Shown piece by piece: positions 1 to 5,433 of a DNA stretch of 5,618 nucleotides (its first letter is position 1; the number at the start of each line of letters is the position of its first letter). The stretch is from Dehalococcoidia bacterium (GTDB taxonomy: Bacteria; Chloroflexota; Dehalococcoidia; Dehalococcoidales; Fen-1064). The notes beneath the pieces are model-generated. The model saw only the letters and a list, made by a program, of their open reading frames with translations. It was not told the DNA's origin and did no database searches. The stretch spans positions 1-5,618 of the forward strand of contig PMBW01000056.1 of NCBI GenBank assembly GCA_003153075.1, written 5' to 3'. Both the position numbers and the translations under genes were made by a program.

Positions 1-102
1 GAAGATATCCCGATCATCACCGATATCGTCTCGAAATCATCCCCCGGCCGCGTTACCTTGGATCCAAAAACCGTCAGCGAAATATACAAAGAATCGTTTT
101 AG
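1..102 (+). CDS. C-terminal end of an unidentified + strand protein, possibly an iron-containing alcohol dehydrogenase (partial)
   Basis: Frame 1 is open from the window edge to a TAG at 100-102 and encodes 33 residues, beginning EDIPIITDIVSKSS and ending SEIYKESF. The pattern of an IP start, a short helix, a loop with a proline, then a 'T-x-x-x-I-Y-K-E-S-F' final helix resembles the last 30 residues of group III iron-containing alcohol dehydrogenases, which often end with a 'NPR..t.edi..iy..a' segment. This tail lacks the NPR motif, so the family call is a guess. The codon choice is GC-rich (atc, ccg, cgc, gtc), like the genes right of 1100 and unlike the AT-rich gene that follows. No obvious terminator lies directly after the stop; the first strong hairpin is 100 bases further on. 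Confidence 0.55.
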   Translation, partial: EDIPIITDIVSKSSPGRVTLDPKTVSEIYKESF

Positions 103-156
103 GGGATTCCGGTTATCAGAGTAGATTATTTGATGAAGTGTTAGGACTAGTAAAAT

Positions 157-186
157 TTGACAAAACCAAATTAGTTATTATATGAT
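157..186 (+). promoter_or_regulatory. Candidate sigma70-type promoter facing right
   Basis: A perfect -35 box TTGACA at 157-162 is followed, after an 18-base spacer, by TATGAT at 181-186, one mismatch from the -10 consensus. The predicted start is near 193. No gene on the + strand follows within 800 bases; instead a hairpin at 204-247 and a run of five T at 252-256 come next. The DNA here is AT-rich, so a chance match is possible. Confidence 0.4.
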
Positions 187-203
187 TAAATAAGTATCAC
201 GAC

Positions 204-256
204 GAGGGGTTATCTTATGGGTATAGAGTCCCATAGGGTTACCCCTCAAAATTTTT
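204..256 (+). terminator. Long hairpin with trailing T run beside the 3' end of the NYN gene
   Basis: Arms 204-221 and 230-247 are 18 bases each, with an 8-base loop (222-229). Read as + strand RNA, the stem has one U-U mismatch and two G-U pairs; read as - strand RNA the G-U pairs become A-C mismatches, so the structure favours the + direction. AAAA then TTTTT (252-256) follow on the + strand. The four A residues between stem and T run weaken the case for a classic intrinsic terminator. On the other strand the hairpin begins inside the stop codon of the NYN gene (246-248), so it could also protect or end that mRNA, but no T run follows it in that direction. The hairpin itself is certain; its role is inferred. 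Confidence 0.5.
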
Positions 257-788
257 CCAGTTCATTTTTGAAATTATCAAGGAATTCTATTCGACCTAAA
301 GATGCATTTTTCAATAATTGAGAGCATCCTTTTGTACAGGGAGCTAAAATTGTTTTCAACTTATCTTCCTGAAGAAGTTTCCTGATCAGATTGTCAAAAT
401 CACCATCACTCGTAATTATTATTGCTTTGTCGAATTTGTTAAAATTATCCATAACATGTAACACAAGGTCTGCATCACTGTCACATTTAGTTTTAACATG
501 TTCTGGACTAATACATTTACCGCAATAAGGGCATCCTTTTTCATCGATCAGCTTTTTTGATATATCTCTGGATTTCAATGTATAGCCATACGACGTAAGA
601 CCATCGTAAATTTTCTGGTTTTCTCGCATAAAGCCTAAGAAGTAATAGGCAACAATAACATTATGCCTTTTGCTTAAATACGTTCTTAATTTGGAATAAT
701 CGAGTTCCCAACCCACGTTTTTGAACGTCAAATGCAAATTAATTCCATCGATGAAGGCATAATTACCTTTTTGTTGTGTAACGGTCAT
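246..788 (-). CDS. NYN domain (LabA/DUF88-like, PIN-fold) putative nuclease with inserted cysteine knuckle
   Basis: This encodes a 180-residue single-domain cytosolic protein of the NYN family, PIN-like folds thought to be metal-dependent RNases. Visible motifs are YAFIDGIN (10-17, with the first acidic residue D14), the segment VAYYFLGF (46-53), the acidic pair in DSDADL (103-108), and IITSDGDF (124-131, D128 and D130). These match the acidic positions of the family, so the active site looks intact. Between the second and third motifs is an unusual CPYCGKC stretch (86-92) with a further Cys at 102 and His at 97, which could bind zinc; Cys151 and Cys155 are also present. The ATG at 786-788 is needed to include the first motif. 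There is no Shine-Dalgarno sequence; instead a good promoter sits directly against the start codon. The gene is AT-rich (20 of 60 bases are G or C at 361-420, against 35 of 60 at 1381-1440), which suggests recent acquisition. RNA substrate and partners are unknown. Confidence 0.85.
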   Translation of the reverse strand: MTVTQQKGNYAFIDGINLHLTFKNVGWELDYSKLRTYLSKRHNVIVAYYFLGFMRENQKIYDGLTSYGYTLKSRDISKKLIDEKGCPYCGKCISPEHVKTKCDSDADLVLHVMDNFNKFDKAIIITSDGDFDNLIRKLLQEDKLKTILAPCTKGCSQLLKNASLGRIEFLDNFKNELEKF

Positions 789-794
789 GAGTGA

Positions 795-823
795 ATTTTA
801 TATTAAAGAAATAGCGCTGTCAA
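795..823 (-). promoter_or_regulatory. Promoter of the NYN gene, apparently giving a leaderless mRNA
   Basis: Read on the - strand, a perfect TTGACA (818-823) is followed by a 17-base spacer and TAAAAT (795-800). Only six bases separate the -10 box from the ATG at 786-788, so transcription would start at or within a base or two of the A of the start codon. This fits the lack of a ribosome binding site. A competing -10 match (TATAAA, shifted two bases upstream) would give nearly the same result. Confidence 0.6.
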
Positions 824-1018
824 TTATTCTATTATTGATACGGTTAACTGCCCGCTATCTAGAGATTATAGCAATAGTTAGTTTAATACCTTTGAGGTTT
901 CGGTCGGCGGGCGTGAGTGGCGCATGCGCATTTTGGGGAGATGTAATTATTGTACAGGGAAGGTAGACTAACTTGAGTTTCCTCTGATTGAAGCTTTAAA
1001 CCTGATTACTTTCCCAAA
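824..1018. other. Intergenic stretch between the two divergent promoters, no gene seen
   Basis: Together with its flanking promoters this forms a 314-base gap between the NYN gene and the alpha/beta-fold gene. It holds a perfect 10-base palindrome GCGCATGCGC at 920-929 inside a short GC-rich patch (about 901-930) and a widely spaced inverted pair TTGAGT (973-978) / ACTCAA (1030-1035). The second pair straddles the -35 box of the downstream promoter, so it could in principle be an operator, but the arms are only six bases. I see no RNA gene and no credible small ORF. Confidence 0.4.
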
Positions 1019-1047
1019 TTGACTGCCAGACTCAATTATTGTATACT
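1019..1047 (+). promoter_or_regulatory. Sigma70-type promoter of the alpha/beta-fold gene
   Basis: TTGACT (1019-1024) and TATACT (1042-1047) are separated by exactly 17 bases, each one mismatch from consensus. The predicted start is near 1054, giving an untranslated leader of about 50 bases. The ribosome binding site GGGAGG at 1089-1094 lies 8 bases before the ATG at 1103. Confidence 0.65.
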
Positions 1048-1102
1048 TCAAACCGTTGCATTTAATATTTCCTGATCAATAAAATACCGGGAGGATTTTA
1101 CA

Positions 1103-1885
1103 ATGAAACGGGGTTATATCGATACGCCGGAAGGGCAAGTACATTACCGCATGGAAGGCAGCGGCGAACCGTTGCTTTTACTGCACAAAGCCGGACTATC
1201 TTCAGATGAATACACTGAGATGTTAGCGTTCCTCGGCAAAAAGTATAAAGCCATTGCTATGGACGTCCTGGGTTACGGCAATACCGACCTGCCGAAACCG
1301 GAACCCAAATTCGACGACTATGTGAAGAATATCCTGCATTTCATGGAAGGCATGAAGATCAAGAAAACCTATCTCCTGGGCCATCTGCTCGGGTCGTCCT
1401 TTGCCGTGGAAATTGCCGCGACCCATCCCGAAATGGTCAAAAAATTGATACTCTGGGATGCCATCTACCTGACGTCGGAAGTGCGGAAAGATACCCAGGC
1501 AGAATATGCGGATGAGCGGTTGGACCTCAAATTAGACGGCTCGCACATGGTCAAAGTCTGGAATTCCCGCGGGCCTAAACCGGGTATTAACCTCGAATTA
1601 GTGCAGCGGTCGGCGGTGGAATATCTGAAGTCCGGCCTGGGAGCGGGCGCCGGAGCTTCGCACCGTGCCTTGTTCTCCTTTGACCCGGAGAATAAGTTCC
1701 CCAAGATTAAATGCCCCGTTCTACAGATGTACGGCAGCGGCGGTGCCCTCTTCGACCGGCAATCCGCGATCACCAAATTGATCCCCAACTGCCAGACCAA
1801 AGTCCTTGAAAACACCGGCTCCTTCCCGTTCTGGGAGAAGTCCGGCGAAATCGCTACAGTCATCACCGATTTCCTGCAGAAGTAA
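1103..1885 (+). CDS. Alpha/beta-hydrolase-fold protein lacking the catalytic triad (probable pseudoenzyme or divergent enzyme)
   Basis: The 260-residue length and layout are typical of the alpha/beta-hydrolase superfamily: 'PEGQVHYRMEGSGEPLLLLH' at 9-28, the AMDVLGYGNTDLP strand-loop at 52-64, the nucleophile-elbow region at 91-99, the cap region at roughly 120-190, 'IKCPVLQMYGSGG' at 202-214, and the C-terminal 'NTGSFPFWEK' at 237-246. No signal peptide or membrane segment is seen. All three catalytic positions are changed. The G-x-S-x-G elbow reads GHLLG (93-97) with Leu95 for Ser; the G-x-x-D acid motif reads GSGG (211-214) with Gly214 for Asp; the G-H-F motif reads GSF (239-241) with Ser240 for His. 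The usual HG oxyanion motif after strand 3 is HK (28-29). The frame is intact, with strong promoter, ribosome binding site and terminator, so this is an expressed gene and not a decaying copy. I recall a related subfamily with His at the elbow, so non-serine elbows may be a clade trait. The substrate or ligand is unknown. Confidence 0.88.
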   Translation: MKRGYIDTPEGQVHYRMEGSGEPLLLLHKAGLSSDEYTEMLAFLGKKYKAIAMDVLGYGNTDLPKPEPKFDDYVKNILHFMEGMKIKKTYLLGHLLGSSFAVEIAATHPEMVKKLILWDAIYLTSEVRKDTQAEYADERLDLKLDGSHMVKVWNSRGPKPGINLELVQRSAVEYLKSGLGAGAGASHRALFSFDPENKFPKIKCPVLQMYGSGGALFDRQSAITKLIPNCQTKVLENTGSFPFWEKSGEIATVITDFLQK

Positions 1886-1907
1886 AAACATTTATCGCTG
1901 ATATTAG

Positions 1908-1945
1908 AAAAGCCGGGGGATTATCAATATCCCCTGGCTTTTTTT
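1908..1945 (+). terminator. Intrinsic terminator of the alpha/beta-fold gene
   Basis: AGCCGGGGGAT (1911-1921) pairs with ATCCCCTGGCT (1929-1939) through 11 positions with one G-U, around a seven-base loop, and the A run at 1908-1910 can pair with the first bases of the T run. Seven T follow directly (1939-1945). It lies 22 bases after the stop codon and is a textbook rho-independent terminator. Confidence 0.92.
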
Positions 1946-2050
1946 ATCCTGTGAGGCTGTCCGAAAATAGTAATCGGCAGCGATAAACATGGATTCCTCC
2001 CCCACTTCCTTTTGGAAAATAATAGAAGCGTGGGATCGATGACGATCAGG

Positions 2051-2102
2051 TCGGCAATGACAAGTTGTGGTTATTTGTCATTGTCGGGCTTGACCCGACA
2101 AT
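2051..2102. repeat. Palindromic dispersed-repeat-like element with two competing hairpins
   Basis: ATTGTCGGG (2080-2088) and CCCGACAAT (2094-2102) form a perfect nine-base stem around the loop CTTGA. The same right-hand sequence TTGTCATTGTCGG (2075-2087) is also an inverted near-copy of TCGGCAATGACAA (2051-2063, 11 of 13 positions pair as Watson-Crick), so a second, exclusive hairpin can form. 'ATTG(C/T)CGGGCTTGACCCG' type palindromes are scattered between genes in many bacterial genomes; that is recollection, not a search. It lies between the end of the hydrolase unit and the 3' end of the convergent - strand cluster. No T run follows it on the - strand, so it is not a clear terminator of that cluster. 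Confidence 0.6.
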
Positions 2103-2203
2103 CCAGGTAATTTCGGGCATCCTTACAAGGTACTTACACAGTAATGTATTGAGAGAGCGTGACTAATCAAGCGACCTCTGAAAGCTGCCGGTCGTTGAAT
2201 GCC

Positions 2204-2998
2204 CTAACTTTCCGGTTTTGCCTCTGCTGTTTGGCGGCGGATCTGGATGATCTCCGCCATGATTGCGACGGCGATTTCTTCCGGCGTTTCCGCTCCGATG
2301 GCTAACCCGATCGGGGAATGTACCCGGTCCAGTTGTTTTTGCGTGATCCCTTTGGTCTTCAGATAAGTATACGATGTTTTGATCTTACGCTTGCTGCCGA
2401 TCATTCCGATGTATCCTGCATTGGTTTTAGCCGCCCATTCTAATACCTGCGTATCGTTCTGATGTCCCCTGGTAACGATCACGATGTAAGATGAACTGTT
2501 GATCTCCAGCCGTTTCATCACCGCAGCCAGGTCATCGGCAATAGTCTCGTCGGCTTCGGGAAAGCGTTCGGGATTCGCGAATTCCGGGCGGTCGTCGACT
2601 ATTGTCACATGAAAGTCCACCATTTTACCGATGCGTGCCAGCGAAAATGAAATATGCCCGCCGCCGAAGATGATCAGCGAGGGCAATGGTTTGATCGGTT
2701 CCAGGAAAACATCCACGATGCCCCCGCAGGTCATCCCTTCCTTGGAAGCATCGGCGTTCGTCAACTCATAATGTGCCAGTTTGGATTCGTTACCATCGAT
2801 CATTTTCAGCGCTTCCTGGTGGGCCTGGTGCTCGATTGCGCCGCCGCCGATCGTGCCCATGATCTTGCCGTTGGCAAAGACCAGCATCTTGGCGCTTTCT
2901 TTGCGCGGCGCCGACCCCCGTGTACTGACGATGGTCGCCAGCACGGCTTTTTCGCCGCGCCGTCTCAGGCGGGCTATTGATTCATAAATGTCGTCCAT
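2204..2998 (-). CDS. xdhC: XdhC/CoxI family molybdenum-cofactor maturation factor
   Basis: XdhC proteins bind the molybdenum cofactor, protect it while a cysteine desulfurase installs the terminal sulfido ligand, and pass it to xanthine dehydrogenase-type hydroxylases in the cytoplasm; they are not part of the finished enzyme. The 264-residue product has both expected domains. The N-terminal XdhC/CoxI domain contains GSAPRKESAKMLV (28-40), GTIGGGAIEH (48-57) and MTCGG (89-93, conserved Cys91). The C-terminal Rossmann-like domain starts at PSLIIFGGGHIS (106-117) and includes VDDRPEF (134-140), VTRGHQNDTQVL (175-186), YIGMIGSKRK (196-205) and SPIGLAIGAETPEEIAVAI (228-246). The ATG at 2996-2998 has an AGG eight bases upstream; that AGG is the last sense codon of the preceding mocA gene, whose stop lies five bases before this start, so translation is probably coupled. 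It is the last gene of the - strand cluster. Nothing looks truncated or degenerate. Confidence 0.95.
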   Translation of the reverse strand: MDDIYESIARLRRRGEKAVLATIVSTRGSAPRKESAKMLVFANGKIMGTIGGGAIEHQAHQEALKMIDGNESKLAHYELTNADASKEGMTCGGIVDVFLEPIKPLPSLIIFGGGHISFSLARIGKMVDFHVTIVDDRPEFANPERFPEADETIADDLAAVMKRLEINSSSYIVIVTRGHQNDTQVLEWAAKTNAGYIGMIGSKRKIKTSYTYLKTKGITQKQLDRVHSPIGLAIGAETPEEIAVAIMAEIIQIRRQTAEAKPES

Positions 2999-3003
2999 TA
3001 ATA

Positions 3004-3612
3004 TTACCTGTCCTTTTTCAGCCGGTCTTTAGCCAGACCGACGGCTTTCTGGTAGTCCAGCGGGGTATCGATATCGGTCAGCACTTCCGGCGCGTCCACT
3101 GGTACTTCCACTATCTCGGCGGAGTGTTTCTCGGTAACCGCCTTTGCCCCCCGGTCGCCGATGGCCAGCAGTTCCTGTTTATACTTGGCGTCAAAGATAA
3201 CCGGGTGCCCGTGCTTACCGTCATAGACCGGTATCACAATGCCGTCATTGCTATTCCGGTAAGTATCCAGAACTTTGTCAATTATTTGTGCACTGATAAA
3301 AGGCTGGTCACCCAGTAAAAGCATAAACGCCTCGGCCTCAGCGGGAGTATTCTTTATGCCGCATTTTACAGATGAACTCATCCCTTCTTTATAGTCCTGA
3401 TTAACGACGATATTGGTTTTTGCCGATACCGTGATTTTAGCGGCAATCTCATCGGCGCGGGAGCCTAAAACAAGTAATATCCTGTCCAGTCGGGAAGCCT
3501 GCGCATTTTCAATCACTTGCTGCAGGATAATTGTTTTTCCCCAGGGCAGCAGCTGTTTGGGCGTACCCATGCGCTTTGATTCACCCGCGGATAAAATAAT
3601 GCCTGTAATCAT
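3004..3612 (-). CDS. mocA: MocA-type molybdenum cofactor cytidylyltransferase
   Basis: It most likely transfers CMP from CTP to Mo-molybdopterin to make the cytosine dinucleotide cofactor used by xanthine dehydrogenase/CO dehydrogenase-type hydroxylases. With the ATG at 3610-3612 the protein has 202 residues and begins MITGIILSAG, as family members do. Motifs (ATG numbering): nucleotide-binding LSAGESKRMGTPKQLLPW (7-24), NQDYKEGMSSS (71-81), the metal-binding LLGDQP (99-104), GKHGHPVIF (132-140), GDRGAK (152-157) and LTDIDTPLDY (178-187). The last three are typical of MocA and MobA relatives and the GD-x-GA block favours MocA over MobA. An upstream in-frame GTG (3637-3639) overlaps the stop of the NifU-like gene by one base and would add nine residues; neither start has a good ribosome binding site (an AGG lies 15 bases before the ATG). 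Homologue starts favour the ATG. GTP/MobA-type activity cannot be fully excluded, but the neighbours argue for CTP. Confidence 0.9.
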   Translation of the reverse strand: MITGIILSAGESKRMGTPKQLLPWGKTIILQQVIENAQASRLDRILLVLGSRADEIAAKITVSAKTNIVVNQDYKEGMSSSVKCGIKNTPAEAEAFMLLLGDQPFISAQIIDKVLDTYRNSNDGIVIPVYDGKHGHPVIFDAKYKQELLAIGDRGAKAVTEKHSAEIVEVPVDAPEVLTDIDTPLDYQKAVGLAKDRLKKDR

Positions 3613-3638
3613 GTTATTTGTATTATACCTGAGACACA

Positions 3639-4037
3639 CTATCGGACGGTAATCTGATAACGCGCGATCCCTTTATTCAGCAGTTCCAGCAGGCCTTTCG
3701 CTTTTTTCGCCAGTTCTTCGCCGTTGCTGCCTAAAAACTTAAAAAACGCATCTTCCTTTAGCCCGGCAGTTTCTTCCAGTGTTTTGCCTTTAAGTAGAGC
3801 GCACAAAATCTCGACTGCGACATTCGCGGTGGGGTCGCACTGGCACATGTATTTAATATCGTCGATTCTGTTATTAGTTACATTGACATACAGCTGCATG
3901 AAATCGCCGGTGCTGCCGCAAATAAGTACCTTTTCCCCCACGCTGTCTAGAAAAATGGAGGGATTCTCCAGCGTCCCGGAATATTCAAATCTGGTTCTTA
4001 ATAATTTGCGGTAATATTTGATGACTGCCTCATCCAT
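3639..4037 (-). CDS. NifU/IscU-like small protein with most cluster cysteines missing
   Basis: The 132-residue product aligns by eye with the NifU N-terminal/IscU fold: N-terminal helix (1-15), 'GDFMQLYVNV' (44-53, like IscU 'GDVMKLQIKV'), 'IDDIKYMCQCDPTANVAVEIL' region (58-78, split here as IDDIKYMCQC and the following helix), and LLKGKTLEETAG (81-92, like IscU 'VKGKTLDEAL'). Of the three cluster-ligating cysteines of IscU, the first (ACGD) is Thr43 in STGD, the second matches Cys67, and the third falls in FLGSNG (101-106) and is absent. Asp45 is retained. Other cysteines are C40, C65 and C79. So it probably cannot act as an ordinary Fe-S scaffold; a single-cysteine sulfur relay like SufE is one inference. 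The ATG at 4035-4037 has GAGGA (4044-4048) six bases upstream. It starts 27 bases after the desulfurase stop and its TAG abuts the possible GTG start of mocA. Placement between a desulfurase and cofactor genes supports a role in sulfur transfer to the molybdenum cofactor. Confidence 0.85.
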   Translation of the reverse strand: MDEAVIKYYRKLLRTRFEYSGTLENPSIFLDSVGEKVLICGSTGDFMQLYVNVTNNRIDDIKYMCQCDPTANVAVEILCALLKGKTLEETAGLKEDAFFKFLGSNGEELAKKAKGLLELLNKGIARYQITVR

Positions 4038-4064
4038 ACTGTATCCTCAAACTGTTGACTGATC

Positions 4065-5408
4065 TTAAATATAGCTGCGCTCTTTGAATATCTCGTCCAA
4101 CGCCTCTAAAAAGACAAGGCACTCCTCGACTGTGTTATAAAAATACAAAGAAACGCGGTGTGTCATGCGGTGTTCGCTGTGCGAGCGGGGATGCAGCCAC
4201 CCCTGTCCGAATTGCGCGTTGAAATAGGCGTGCGCGCAAAAAACGCCTTCCCTGATCATGACATTGCTCTTTTCGCTGAGTTCTGCGGCGATTCCGACGG
4301 CATTCGGTCTGTGCACCTCGAAGCTTAAAATGCCGCCTCTTTGTGCCGCATCCTGCGGACCGATAATTCTAAACCAGCCGGTGTTTCCGTAGCGGTTCAA
4401 TAACTCCGAAGTGAGAAAACTATTTAACCTTTGTTCTTGCGCCGTAATTCGCTCCATCCCGACACTTTGTAAGTAGGTTATTGCGGCTCCTGACGCAATC
4501 TGACCGGGGTAATTCTGGATTCCGGGCTCAAACCTCTGCGGACCTTCCAGGAGGCTGTAATCCTGGTACGTAACGTCTGCGACCGTGCCCCCGCCGAGAA
4601 ATACCGGTTCAATGACATCCGCGCCGCCGTCTTCTTCCCGCGGTTTGTTTCCAAGCAGCGCCGTTTTACCGAAAAGGACACCCACACCGCGCGGCCCGCA
4701 CATCTTGTGCATCGAAAAAGCCAGGAGATCGACATCCAGATCCCGGACATCTATTTTTTTATGAGGAACGGCCTGCGCGCCGTCCAGCAGCACTTTTGCT
4801 CCGTAGGTATGCGCCAGTTTAATGATTTTTTTCGCGGGAATCGAATAGCCCGTGGCATTGGCGGTGTAGCCCATACTGACCAATCTCACCCTGCCGTTTT
4901 TCATCTTTTGCTCGAATGCATGAAAGTCGAATTCGGCGTCGCGAATTGACACAGCGTAATCCACTTTAATAAGGCCCTGTTTTTGCAACCGCAGCCACGG
5001 CGCCAGGTTCGAATTATGTTCCACGTCGGTGACGAGGATGGTGTCCCCGGCCTGAAATTTAAATCCCAGCGCCGCTATATTGATAGCATGGGTTGTGTTG
5101 AGTGTAAAGATGATCTCGTTTTCCGACGCAGCATTGATAAATTCGGCGATTATCCGGCGTGAACCCTTGATGCCTTTTTCGATATTTCCCTCGATGCGGT
5201 CGTTGACCTCTTCGGCAAACCAGTGACGGCTTCTGCCTCCGCTGCAACCCGGATATTGCGTATAGTATTCGTTGATGGCGTCGATCACCTGCCGGGGCAC
5301 CAGCGTCGTACAGGCGCTGTCAAGGTAGACGGGCGGTTTCCCGTTACGCAGCCTTTTCAGCGCCGGAAAGTCCGCCCTGTATTCGTCGAGGGATTTATTA
5401 ATGTCCAT
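4065..5408 (-). CDS. SufS-type cysteine desulfurase (class V aminotransferase fold)
   Basis: This PLP enzyme would convert L-cysteine to alanine and hold the sulfur as a persulfide for transfer. From the ATG at 5406-5408 it has 447 residues. Landmarks: VYLDSACTTLVP (27-38), TLNTTHAINIAAL (102-114), VEHNSNLAPW (129-138, PLP-stacking His131), VLLDGAQAVPH (206-216, Asp209 and Gln212), AFSMHKMCGPRGVGVL (230-245, Schiff-base Lys235), RFEPGIQNY (292-300) and MIREGVFCAHAYF (384-396, with the catalytic Cys391 in the SufS-like loop). All catalytic residues appear present. An upstream in-frame GTG at 5448-5450 would add 14 residues, but it lies inside an inverted repeat and has no ribosome binding site, and those residues do not look like family sequence; the ATG is preferred, though its AGG is a weak site ten bases away. 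Its neighbours suggest that it feeds sulfur to the NifU-like protein and/or XdhC for hydroxylase maturation, not general Fe-S assembly; no SufBCD genes are visible. Confidence 0.93.
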   Translation of the reverse strand: MDINKSLDEYRADFPALKRLRNGKPPVYLDSACTTLVPRQVIDAINEYYTQYPGCSGGRSRHWFAEEVNDRIEGNIEKGIKGSRRIIAEFINAASENEIIFTLNTTHAINIAALGFKFQAGDTILVTDVEHNSNLAPWLRLQKQGLIKVDYAVSIRDAEFDFHAFEQKMKNGRVRLVSMGYTANATGYSIPAKKIIKLAHTYGAKVLLDGAQAVPHKKIDVRDLDVDLLAFSMHKMCGPRGVGVLFGKTALLGNKPREEDGGADVIEPVFLGGGTVADVTYQDYSLLEGPQRFEPGIQNYPGQIASGAAITYLQSVGMERITAQEQRLNSFLTSELLNRYGNTGWFRIIGPQDAAQRGGILSFEVHRPNAVGIAAELSEKSNVMIREGVFCAHAYFNAQFGQGWLHPRSHSEHRMTHRVSLYFYNTVEECLVFLEALDEIFKERSYI

Positions 5409-5433
5409 TTGTAGTGTGCCTGAACATAAAAAG

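Noticed and set aside
924..971. Short + strand ORF of 15 codons containing CNYC in the divergent intergenic region
   Set aside because: There is no ribosome binding site, it is very short, and it lies upstream of the mapped-by-eye promoter of the next gene.
1465..1866. Long - strand open frame (133 codons) opposite the alpha/beta-fold gene
   Set aside because: It lies wholly inside a gene with clear fold motifs, promoter and terminator, and its translation shows no domain pattern.
1953..1967. GAGGCTGTCCGAAAA, which resembles the tip of some insertion-sequence terminal repeats
   Set aside because: No partner inverted copy, transposase fragment or target duplication is visible nearby.
2654..3318. 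+ strand open frames opposite xdhC and mocA (2654-2980, 2781-2987, 2977-3318)
   Set aside because: They are antisense shadows of well-supported genes, with no recognisable protein motifs.
3620..3626. TATAAT on the - strand just before the mocA ATG
   Set aside because: No acceptable -35 box lies 16-18 bases upstream, and the position is inside a tightly packed operon.
4478..5414. Open frames overlapping the desulfurase on both strands (4478-4750, 4707-4949, 5059-5247, 5223-5414)
   Set aside because: All fall inside the conserved desulfurase reading frame and show no sign of being proteins.
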